From contig NZ_LELA01000030.1 of assembly GCF_001677955.1 (NCBI RefSeq), positions 1 through 64,000 on the forward strand: a DNA stretch of 64,000 nucleotides. Reading direction: 5' to 3'. The translations under genes and the position numbers were made by a program. The notes below the pieces were generated by a model. The model was not told where the DNA came from, searched no databases, and was given only the letters and a program-made list of their open reading frames with translations. Source of the DNA: Chryseobacterium sp. BGARF1. GTDB lineage: Bacteria > Bacteroidota > Bacteroidia > Flavobacteriales > Weeksellaceae. This document shows positions 18,829-25,946 of this stretch, piece by piece (positions within the stretch are counted from its first letter, which is position 1; every line of letters starts with the position of its first letter).

Positions 18829-19236
18829 ATGAAAGTCAATCAGATTTACGTGAATCTTCCGGTGAAAGATATTCAGAAAACAAAAGAGTTTTGGGTGAAT
18901 GTTGGATTCTCCATTAACAAACAGTTTTCAGACGATAAAGCAGTTTGTGTTATGTTGAACGATACTATTTACGTCATGTTTTTAACGGAAGAATATTTTC
19001 AGACTTTTTCAGAAAGACCGGTTCCGAATGGCGATACTACACAAGTTTTGGTTGCAATCGGTTTAAACAGTCGTGAAGAAGTGGATGAAGTTGTAAATGC
19101 TGCGGTAGCGAATGGAGCTTATCAACATGAAGAACCACAAGATTACGGATGGATGTATCAAAATTCTTTTTGGGACATCAACGGACATGGTTGGAATGTT
19201 ACTTTTGCAGATATGTCGCAAATGCCTCAAGAATAA
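18829..19236 (+). CDS. VOC-family protein, copy B
   Basis: The 135-residue protein is a paralogue of the preceding one. It shares VNQIYVNLPVKDIQKTKEFW, FSDDKAVCVML and NSREEVDEVVNAA, with the closing strand INGHGWNVTFADMSQMPQE. The two genes are 35 bases apart. The position equivalent to DGHQWE here reads NGHGWN, so the carboxylate ligand of copy A is absent, which may mean a changed metal site. Confidence 0.87.
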   Translation: MKVNQIYVNLPVKDIQKTKEFWVNVGFSINKQFSDDKAVCVMLNDTIYVMFLTEEYFQTFSERPVPNGDTTQVLVAIGLNSREEVDEVVNAAVANGAYQHEEPQDYGWMYQNSFWDINGHGWNVTFADMSQMPQE

Positions 19237-19240
19237 TTAA

Positions 19241-19702
19241 ATGGAAACACAATCAAACGATATTAAAATCCTAAAGTTTCTGATATTCAGTAATTACAAA
19301 GTGATTTCGATGAATATCAATGATATTTCAAACGAAGAAGCAATGATCTTTCCTAATGGCGAAGCGAATTGTATGAATTGGATCTTAGGACATTTAATTT
19401 ACATAAGAAATGTTTTTCTGAATGTTTTGGGTGAAGAGTCAGTTTGGGATAACGAAAAATTTTCATGCTACAACATAGGAGAAATTCCTTTGAACAGGAA
19501 AGATGAATTTGTAAGTTTTGAAGAACTAAGATCGTACTTAAAAGAATCTCAGAATAAGTTTGAAGTGAAACTTAACAGTCTTGAAAGCCTTGATCCTGCA
19601 ATAGTTAATGACGTTTCAGGATTATCTCTTCACGAAATTTATCACAGCGGTCAATTCGGATATCTCCGAAGGATCTTAGGAAAACCCGGAGCGGTAAAAT
19701 AA
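19241..19702 (+). CDS. DinB-family protein, copy A
   Basis: The 153-residue protein starts four bases after the VOC copy B stop, so cotranslation is likely. It fits the DinB/YfiT four-helix fold: NWILGHLIYIRNVFLNVLG (about 46-64) supplies the first histidine and HEIYHSGQFGYLRRILG near the C-terminus supplies the HxxxH pair of the metal site. Family members include bacillithiol or glutathione-linked thiol transferases and damage-inducible proteins; the specific role is unknown. Confidence 0.82.
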   Translation: METQSNDIKILKFLIFSNYKVISMNINDISNEEAMIFPNGEANCMNWILGHLIYIRNVFLNVLGEESVWDNEKFSCYNIGEIPLNRKDEFVSFEELRSYLKESQNKFEVKLNSLESLDPAIVNDVSGLSLHEIYHSGQFGYLRRILGKPGAVK

Positions 19703-19764
19703 ATCTGGGAGGGAAATTTTAACAATAATTCATAGAATTTACAAAACAACATTAAACTAACATA

Positions 19765-20289
19765 ATGGACACCCCAAAATCATCAAAATTAGAAATCATC
19801 ATTCCTGCATTTCGAGGACACAGTCAGAACTTTCTGATGGTTCTTGAGGGAATTTCAGAAGAAGACGCTCTGAAAAGAATTGAAAACAGAACAAACCACA
19901 TCGTTTGGATGGTTGGTAATTTTCTCGATATGCGTTATGCAATGGGAAGCATACTCGGTTTAAATGAAGAATTTGAATTTAAAGATCTTTTCTTTCAGGG
20001 AAAAGCATTAGATCCAAACTTAGAATATCCTTCCTTACAGCAGCTGAAAGATTCTTTTCATAAAATTTCGCCTCTTGTTTATCAGAAATTATTGGAAGCT
20101 TCAGACGAAGATCTGGCAAAAGCTTTTCCAATGGGAATGAATATCGAATTTTTCCCTGAAAATGTGCTCAATTTCGTAGGAATGTGCATCGGTCGTGAAG
20201 ATTATCTCTGTGGACAGATTGGATTGATGCGTAGAATTCTCAATTATGAAGGAATGAAATACGATTTTGACGAGAATATGAAATATTAA
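19765..20289 (+). CDS. DinB-family protein, copy B
   Basis: The 174-residue protein resembles the preceding one: HIVWMVGNFLDMRYAMGSIL matches the first metal-ligand helix and EDYLCGQIGLMRRILNYEGM the C-terminal helix. Here the C-terminal HxxxH of copy A is replaced (E-D-Y-L-C-G-Q), so the metal site is probably altered. It is separated from copy A by 62 bases. Confidence 0.75.
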   Translation: MDTPKSSKLEIIIPAFRGHSQNFLMVLEGISEEDALKRIENRTNHIVWMVGNFLDMRYAMGSILGLNEEFEFKDLFFQGKALDPNLEYPSLQQLKDSFHKISPLVYQKLLEASDEDLAKAFPMGMNIEFFPENVLNFVGMCIGREDYLCGQIGLMRRILNYEGMKYDFDENMKY

Positions 20290-20456
20290 ATTCCTTTTAG
20301 CGCTTATAATATTTTCTGAGTGAAATCGAATGCCCTACGATTTCAGACACTTTTGCGAACGAAAAATGTTTTCAAATACTTTAAAGAAAATCTTTGCGCT
20401 CTTTGCGTTAAAAAAAATTAAGATTATAATAAAACTAACTTTTAAAAATAAAAATC

Positions 20457-20888
20457 ATGGCAAAATTAAATCCGTACCTGAATTTTGATGGTACAGCAGA
20501 AAAAGCATTTACATTTTACAAAACGGTTTTCGGTGGAGAATTCGTTGGAGAAATTTACAGAATGGGCAATGCTCCCGGAACTGAAAATCTATCGGATGAA
20601 GAAAAAAACAGAGTCATGCACATTGCGCTTCCTATTGGGGGCGACCTTTTGATGGCTTCAGATATTATACCGTCATTCGGACAAAACTTAACCGTTGGAA
20701 ATAATAATTACGTTTCAGTATTTCCGGATTCCAGAGAAGATGCAGACAGAATCTTTAAAGGACTTTCCGAAGAAGGTAATATTGAAATGCCACTTGAAGA
20801 CCAATTTTGGGGAGACTATTTTGGTAGCTTTCAGGATAAATTTGGTGTACATTGGATGATTAATTATAATGAAGAATACACAAAATAG
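20457..20888 (+). CDS. PhnB-like VOC-family protein
   Basis: The 143-residue protein starts MAKLNPYLNFDGTAEKAFTF and contains FYKTVFGGEFVGEIYRMG, IALPIGGDLLMASDI and a C-terminal FQDKFGVHWMINYN, all typical of the PhnB/3-demethylubiquinone-methyltransferase-like VOC subfamily. The function of such proteins is mostly unknown. The 167-base upstream gap contains a TTTGCG...TTTGCG string but no gene. A strong hairpin terminator follows. Confidence 0.88.
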   Translation: MAKLNPYLNFDGTAEKAFTFYKTVFGGEFVGEIYRMGNAPGTENLSDEEKNRVMHIALPIGGDLLMASDIIPSFGQNLTVGNNNYVSVFPDSREDADRIFKGLSEEGNIEMPLEDQFWGDYFGSFQDKFGVHWMINYNEEYTK

Positions 20889-20907
20889 TTTTATATTTAA
20901 TTAATGA

Positions 20908-20938
20908 AAGGGTAAATGTTGAGTTTACCCTTCTTTTT
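20908..20938 (+). terminator. Terminator after PhnB-like gene
   Basis: AAGGGTAAA and TTTACCCTT form a 9-bp stem, followed by CTTTTT. Confidence 0.75.
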
Positions 20939-20961
20939 ACACCTTAAAAACAAAATATTAA

Positions 20962-21375
20962 ATGGATAAAGTTAAAATTGATATTACGATACTGACACCA
21001 GTAGAAAAAGTTTGGGATTATTTTAATGGTCCAAAACATATTACCAAATGGAATTTTGCACACGAAAGTTGGTATTGCCCAAAATCTGAAAATGATTTGA
21101 AGGTCGGTGGGAAATTCAATAATAGAATGGAAGCGAGAGATGGCAGCTTTGGATTTGATTTTATAGGAATTTACGATGAAGTGATTCCGAATGAAAGAAT
21201 AAAATATCACATTGAAGACGGAAGAGAGGTAGAAGTAATCTTTGAAAAAATTGACGAAAATACGACCAAAGTAACCCAGGTTTTTGATCCTGAAAAACAA
21301 AACTCAGTTGAGATGCAGCGAGAAGGATGGTATGCGATTCTCAACAATTTTCATAAATATGTAGAAAACCATTAA
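20962..21375 (+). CDS. SRPBCC-family (AHSA1/START-like) protein, copy A
   Basis: The 137-residue protein has the START/Bet v1-like fold signature of AHSA1 proteins: VKIDITILTPVEKVWDYFN at the N-terminus, ITKWNFAHESWYCPKSEND, GFDFIGIYDEVIPNERIKYH and a C-terminal amphipathic helix (QREGWYAILNNFHKYVE). It is probably a cytosolic small-molecule-binding protein. Its ligand is unknown. Confidence 0.87.
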   Translation: MDKVKIDITILTPVEKVWDYFNGPKHITKWNFAHESWYCPKSENDLKVGGKFNNRMEARDGSFGFDFIGIYDEVIPNERIKYHIEDGREVEVIFEKIDENTTKVTQVFDPEKQNSVEMQREGWYAILNNFHKYVENH

Positions 21376-21395
21376 ACTTAAAAAAACGTGTAATC

Positions 21396-21653
21396 ATGAT
21401 CAATTTGGTAATAATGGCAAAATGTTTAAAGCCTATTTGTACTGAGAATCATGTTGTGGAAAACAAATTTTTACAGGGTATTATAGCAATGCCTGCAAGA
21501 AGAGCGCTCGAAATAAAGCAAATAGATTCTCTCACAAAACTGTCAGATTATTCTGAAAAAGAAGTAATGAAATTTCACGGTTTCGGAAAAAATACGATCT
21601 CGAAACTAAAAAACTATATGAAAGAAAATAATTTTTCTTTTAAAGATCAATAA
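21396..21653 (+). CDS. Stand-alone RNA polymerase alpha C-terminal-domain-like protein
   Basis: The 85-residue protein (or 79 from the ATG at 21414) contains ALEIKQIDSLTKLSDYSEKE and VMKFHGFGKNTISKLKNYMK. This is the helix-hairpin-helix of the RpoA C-terminal domain, where the second helix normally binds DNA or activators. No alpha N-terminal domain is attached. Such small proteins occur in Bacteroidetes next to SRPBCC and VOC genes. Its role is unknown; DNA binding is plausible. Confidence 0.72.
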   Translation: MINLVIMAKCLKPICTENHVVENKFLQGIIAMPARRALEIKQIDSLTKLSDYSEKEVMKFHGFGKNTISKLKNYMKENNFSFKDQ

Positions 21654-21719
21654 AACAAATTGAGGCTCAGAAAAAGAGGTTCAGAAAAATATTTAATAGA
21701 TCCTAAATTTTTTAAAAAA

Positions 21720-22583
21720 ATGAATAACAATATTTTCCCGTGTTTATGGTATGATGGTGATGCCAAACGATCTGCAGAGTTTTATTGCAAAATATTCGAC
21801 GGAAAAATTACAGCAGATACTCCGATGGTTTTAAATATCGAACTTTTCGGACAAAAGTTAATGCTGTTAAATGGCGGTCCACACTTTGAAAAAAATGCTT
21901 CAGTTTCGTTTATGGTGATGTGTGAAACTGAAGATGAAGTTCAGAAATATTGGAGTCAATTAGAAGACGGGGGGATTGTGTTGATGGCGTTAGATTCTTA
22001 TCCTTGGAGCAAAAAATACGGTTGGATCCGGGATAAATTTGGCGTTACTTGGCAATTATATTTAGGTGAAAAGAAAAGCGAACAAAGAATTATTCCGACT
22101 TTAATGTTTATTCATCAAAATAACGGAAAAGCATTGGAAGCCATGGAATTGTATACAGAAACTTTCCCTAATTCAAAAATAGAAAGCGTTCTGAAATATG
22201 GAGAAGGAGTAAATGATGAAAATCACGAAGTTCCAGAAAACGTACAGCACGCTCATTTTGAAATTGACGGTTATTCGATGTTTTGTATGGATAATTCTTA
22301 CGACCATAAATTTGATTTCAATGAAGGGATTTCAATGGTCATTATGACAGAAAACCAGGAAGAAACAGATTATCTTTGGAATTCGTTAACAGCAGATGGC
22401 GGAAGAGAAAGTATGTGTGGCTGGCTGAAAGATAAATTCGGAATGAGCTGGCAAATTGTACCCAAAAGATTGATAGAACTGATGAGTGATCCAGATCAGT
22501 TGAAAGCTCAAAAAGTAGTACAGGCAATGATGAAAATGCAGAGAATTGTGATTAAAGATTTAGAAGAAGCTTATAATTCTTAA
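21720..22583 (+). CDS. Two-domain PhnB-like VOC protein
   Basis: I start at ATG 21720 (MNNNIFPCLWYDGDAKRSAE); the TTG at 21660 would add 20 uncharacteristic residues. The 287 residues hold two tandem PhnB/3-dmu-9_3-mt-like domains: about 1-115 (FYCKIFDGKITADT ... IRDKFGVTWQLYLG) and about 125-270 (LMFIHQNNGKALEAMELYTE ... LKDKFGMSWQIVPKRL). Both domains keep the family's closing D-K-F-G motif. A single chain can therefore form a complete VOC dimer-like active site. Substrate unknown. Confidence 0.87.
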   Translation: MNNNIFPCLWYDGDAKRSAEFYCKIFDGKITADTPMVLNIELFGQKLMLLNGGPHFEKNASVSFMVMCETEDEVQKYWSQLEDGGIVLMALDSYPWSKKYGWIRDKFGVTWQLYLGEKKSEQRIIPTLMFIHQNNGKALEAMELYTETFPNSKIESVLKYGEGVNDENHEVPENVQHAHFEIDGYSMFCMDNSYDHKFDFNEGISMVIMTENQEETDYLWNSLTADGGRESMCGWLKDKFGMSWQIVPKRLIELMSDPDQLKAQKVVQAMMKMQRIVIKDLEEAYNS

Positions 22584-22585
22584 AA

Positions 22586-22637
22586 TTTTAGGTAATGGCG
22601 TTGCTTTTGTTGTAAAATAAACGCCTAAACCTAAAAA
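22586..22637. other. Intergenic hairpin between VOC and SRPBCC genes
   Basis: TTTTAGGT-AAT-GGCGTT pairs with AACGCC-TAA-ACCTAAAA across a 17-base AT-rich loop. There is no T run, so it may be a repeat element or mRNA structure rather than a terminator. Confidence 0.45.
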
Positions 22638-22644
22638 TTAAAAT

Positions 22645-23073
22645 ATGGAAATTTTAGAATTCGAAATAAAAATCAATGCAAGTCCAGAAAAAATATGGAC
22701 GGTTCTTTGGGACGACATGCATTATAGACAATGGACCTCAGCGTTTACGAAAGGCTCTTTTTATGTAGGAACTTGGGATGAAGACAGTATTATTAAATTT
22801 TTTGATCCCAATAACAACGGAATGTACAGCCGTGTTTTAAAAAATGATCCCAATAAAGAGATGACTTTTCTACATTTAGGGGAAATTTACGATGGTATAG
22901 AAGTTCCACAAGATTGGGGTGATGCCACGGAAACTTATACATTAGAGGAAACTGAAGAGGAAACAATATTAAAAGCCACCATTAAATCTTCACCAGAATT
23001 CAAGGACTTTTTTGAAGAAAAATTCCCTGCAGCACTTCAGAATGTGAAAAATTTGGCTGAAAATCAGCTTTGA
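22645..23073 (+). CDS. SRPBCC-family protein, copy B
   Basis: The 142-residue protein opens with EILEFEIKINASPEKIWTVL, the AHSA1/START entry strand, and closes with a helix FFEEKFPAALQNVKNLAENQ. The fold is a hydrophobic-ligand-binding cavity protein. It is most similar in layout to the next gene (WDDMHYRQWTSAFTKGS versus WTPETYSEWTKFFNPKS), so the two look like a tandem duplication. Confidence 0.85.
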   Translation: MEILEFEIKINASPEKIWTVLWDDMHYRQWTSAFTKGSFYVGTWDEDSIIKFFDPNNNGMYSRVLKNDPNKEMTFLHLGEIYDGIEVPQDWGDATETYTLEETEEETILKATIKSSPEFKDFFEEKFPAALQNVKNLAENQL

Positions 23074-23131
23074 TTTATTAGAAAGACACCATTGTTTTTT
23101 ACCAAAATTACACCCCAAAAAAATCATTATT

Positions 23132-23584
23132 ATGGAAAACTTATCATACAATATCATTATTGATGCCCCAAAACAAAAAATATGGGACGTTTTGTGGACT
23201 CCCGAAACGTACAGTGAATGGACAAAATTTTTCAATCCTAAATCAATTTCATTGATGAGATCGGATTGGAAAGTCGGCGGAAAGACCTATTTTACAAATA
23301 CCGAAGGCGAAGGAATGGTTTCCACGATCGATAGTCTGGAAAAACCTGATCAAATTGTTTTTAAACATTTGGGAATGGTAGATAAAGACGGAAATGAAGA
23401 CACTCAAAGCAAAGAAGTGATGGAGTGGAACGGTTCTTTCGAAAAATATTTCCTGATCTCGCTTGATGATGGAACGGTAAAACTTCAGGCAGAAGTTCAG
23501 GCTGAGAGCGAATGGAAAGACCACATGAATGAGGGTTTTACAAAAGGTTTACAGATCGTGAAAGATCTTGCCGAATCAAAATAA
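23132..23584 (+). CDS. SRPBCC-family protein, copy C
   Basis: The 150-residue protein begins MENLSYNIIIDAPKQKIWDV and has VGGKTYFTNTEGEGMVSTI and a C-terminal helix WKDHMNEGFTKGLQIVKDLA. It is an AHSA1/START-like ligand-binding protein and a paralogue of copy B, 58 bases upstream. A strong terminator follows. Confidence 0.85.
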   Translation: MENLSYNIIIDAPKQKIWDVLWTPETYSEWTKFFNPKSISLMRSDWKVGGKTYFTNTEGEGMVSTIDSLEKPDQIVFKHLGMVDKDGNEDTQSKEVMEWNGSFEKYFLISLDDGTVKLQAEVQAESEWKDHMNEGFTKGLQIVKDLAESK

Positions 23585-23606
23585 TATGAATCGAATAGTA
23601 TATATC

Positions 23607-23637
23607 AAGAGGTTTTTACAGGAAACCTCTTTTTTTA
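23607..23637 (+). terminator. Terminator after SRPBCC copy C
   Basis: AAGAGGTTT and AAACCTCTT form a perfect 9-bp stem with a TTACAGG loop and a long T run. Confidence 0.8.
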
Positions 23638-23708
23638 TTTAACTTTAAAAAATATTCTCGATCATCTGTGGAAATCTGTTATATCTGTGGGAGTCTAAAA
23701 CAATTATC

Positions 23709-24167
23709 ATGAAACTACTGGCAATTCTTTTTATTACATTCATTTTAGCGCTACTGGGCACAAAAATATTTCAGGGAAATTGGGATCTATTATTTTCTGG
23801 AAATCTCGGAATGGCGGTTTTTATGCTATTCACAGGTTTTGCCCATTTTAAATTTCAGAAAGGAATGGCTTTAATGATTCCTGAGTTTATTCCGGCAAAA
23901 CTATTTTGGGTCTATTTTACAGGCTTGATCGAAATTGCTGCTGCAATTGGCTTAATGATTCCTTCAATTCGTGAACTTACTTCAATTTTATTGATTATCT
24001 TTTTTGTGTTAGTATTTATTGCAAATATCGATTCATCAAGAAAGAAAGTTAATCTTTTTAAAGCAGATTATTCTGGTCCGGGAATGAGCTATCTGTATAA
24101 AGAAAGAATTCCGATGCAGGTCATTTTAATAGCCTGGACTTGGTATTTTGGAATTTATCTGAACTGA
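23709..24167 (+). CDS. DoxX-like small integral membrane protein
   Basis: The 152-residue protein is very hydrophobic with about four membrane helices. MAVFMLFTGFAHFKFQKGMA (about 37-56) and FTGLIEIAAAIGLMIPSIRE (about 75-94) are typical of DoxX-like quinol-oxidase-associated proteins. The function in this branch is not established. The upstream gap contains the string ATCTGTGG three times in imperfect form. It stands alone between the SRPBCC run and purB. Confidence 0.75.
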   Translation: MKLLAILFITFILALLGTKIFQGNWDLLFSGNLGMAVFMLFTGFAHFKFQKGMALMIPEFIPAKLFWVYFTGLIEIAAAIGLMIPSIRELTSILLIIFFVLVFIANIDSSRKKVNLFKADYSGPGMSYLYKERIPMQVILIAWTWYFGIYLN

Positions 24168-24254
24168 AAATAAGTTTTAAATCCATTAAAATAACTTTGA
24201 TATAAACAAAACTTAAAACCAACATCACAATTTTTCTCTCTCACCGAAAATCCT

Positions 24255-24262
24255 TATTTTTG
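24255..24262 (+). promoter_or_regulatory. -7 promoter box for purB
   Basis: TATTTTTG matches TAnnTTTG, 26 bases before the purB ATG. Confidence 0.5.
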
Positions 24263-24288
24263 CATATCTAAAAAGTAAAAGTAAAGAA

Positions 24289-25716
24289 ATGAATTCCTAC
24301 AAAAATCCATTGGAAGAGCGTTACTCCAGTGAAGAAATGTTATTTAACTTTTCTCATAACAACAAATTCCAGAATTGGAGAAAACTTTGGATCGCCCTTG
24401 CTGAAATCGAAAAAGACCTTGGTCTTGAAATTACAGACGAGCAAATCGCTGAGTTAAAAGCTAATGTTGATAATATCGATTACGATAAAGCAGCAGAATA
24501 CGAGAAAAAATTCCGTCATGATGTAATGGCTCACGTTCACGCTTATGGTGACGTTGCGCCTTCTGCAAAAGGAATTATCCACTTGGGAGCTACTTCAGCG
24601 TTTGTAGGAGACAATACAGATTTAATTCAAATCCGTGACGGACTTTTAATTTTAAAGAAAAAGTTGGTTAACGTGATGAAAAATCTTTCTGATTTTGCTA
24701 TTCAGTATAAAGATTTACCGACTTTAGGATTTACACATTTCCAACCGGCTCAGTTAACAACTGTTGGAAAAAGAGCAACACTTTGGTTACAGAGTTTGGT
24801 TCTGGACATCGAAGAACTTGATTTCTTCCTAGAAACTCTACGTTTTAGAGGGGTTAAAGGAACAACTGGAACTGCAGCAAGTTTCCTAGAGCTTTTCAAC
24901 GGTGATTATTCTAAAGTAAAACATTTAGATAAAGAATTGTCAAAAAGATTCGGTTTCGAAAAAGTTTTCGGAGTTTCTGGTCAGACTTACGACAGAAAGA
25001 TTGATGCTAAAGTGGTGGCTTTATTAGGAAATATTGCTCAATCTGCACATAAATTTACAAACGATTTACGTCTTCTTCAGAATTTGAAAGAAATTGAAGA
25101 ACCATTCGAGAAAAACCAAATCGGTTCATCTGCAATGGCTTACAAGCGTAATCCGATGAGAAGCGAAAGAATTGGAGCATTGGCAAAATATGTAATGTCT
25201 TTAACGACTAGTTCTGCGATGGTGGCTTCAACACAATGGTTTGAAAGAACTTTAGATGATTCTGCAAACAAGAGATTAACAATTCCTCAGGCTTTCTTGG
25301 CTGTTGATGCGATTCTATTAATTTGGAACAACATCATGAACGGAATCGTGGTGTATCCAAACAGAATCAACAAACATATTATGGAAGAACTTCCTTTCAT
25401 GGCGACAGAATACATCATCATGGAAGAAGTGAAAGCTGGGGGAGACCGTCAGGAAATTCACGAAGTGATCAGGGTTCATTCTATGGAAGCGTCTAAGAAA
25501 GTGAAAGAAGAAGGTAAAGAAAACGACCTTATCGAAAGGATCTTAAATGACGATTCATTAAAGCTAGACAAATCAAAATTAAAAGAAGTTCTTGATCCTA
25601 AAAACTTCATTGGTTTTGCACCAATTCAGACGGAAGAATTCATTGCCAATGAAGTTCAGCCGATAATTGACGCAAACAAAGATCTGATAGGATTAGAAGC
25701 TGATCTTAAAGTATAA
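24289..25716 (+). CDS. purB: Adenylosuccinate lyase
   Basis: The 475-residue protein is full length. It catalyses two steps of purine synthesis: cleavage of SAICAR to AICAR and of adenylosuccinate to AMP, releasing fumarate. The fumarase/aspartase-superfamily signature GSSAMAYKRNPMRSERIGAL (about 282-301) carries the catalytic serine loop. HLGATSAFVGDNTDLIQIRD and LGFTHFQPAQLTTVGKRATL hold the substrate-binding and catalytic histidines. It has its own -7 box and terminator and sits upstream of purL without sharing its transcript. Confidence 0.97.
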   Translation: MNSYKNPLEERYSSEEMLFNFSHNNKFQNWRKLWIALAEIEKDLGLEITDEQIAELKANVDNIDYDKAAEYEKKFRHDVMAHVHAYGDVAPSAKGIIHLGATSAFVGDNTDLIQIRDGLLILKKKLVNVMKNLSDFAIQYKDLPTLGFTHFQPAQLTTVGKRATLWLQSLVLDIEELDFFLETLRFRGVKGTTGTAASFLELFNGDYSKVKHLDKELSKRFGFEKVFGVSGQTYDRKIDAKVVALLGNIAQSAHKFTNDLRLLQNLKEIEEPFEKNQIGSSAMAYKRNPMRSERIGALAKYVMSLTTSSAMVASTQWFERTLDDSANKRLTIPQAFLAVDAILLIWNNIMNGIVVYPNRINKHIMEELPFMATEYIIMEEVKAGGDRQEIHEVIRVHSMEASKKVKEEGKENDLIERILNDDSLKLDKSKLKEVLDPKNFIGFAPIQTEEFIANEVQPIIDANKDLIGLEADLKV

Positions 25717-25721
25717 ATGAT

Positions 25722-25747
25722 ATGCAGTCTTTTCGGCTGCATTTTTT
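25722..25747 (+). terminator. Terminator of purB
   Basis: ATGCAGTC and GGCTGCAT form an 8-bp stem (one G-T pair) followed by TTTTTT. Confidence 0.8.
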
Positions 25748-25799
25748 ACTTTGTTGACTTTAAGATTTGACAAAGTTTGAGAAACGCTGAATTTTTTAT

Positions 25800-25880
25800 G
25801 GCAGCTTTATCCGCCTTCCGCTCCCGCTTTTTGCCTACACTTCGTTTCGGCAAAAGAGCTCCGCTCAAGTCGGGCTGCAA
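25800..25880. repeat. Dispersed palindromic intergenic element, copy 2
   Basis: It starts GGCAGCTTTATCCGCCTTCCG and ends AAGTCGGGCTGCAA, matching the ends of the copy at 16-103. The centre has a hairpin (TTTTGCC/GGCAAAA). It occupies the purB-purL gap. Confidence 0.75.
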
Positions 25881-25946
25881 AGTGGGGTTGCCAAAATAAA
25901 TTTCAGTTTAAAATATAAAATAAATCTAATAAATATCTGACATCTA

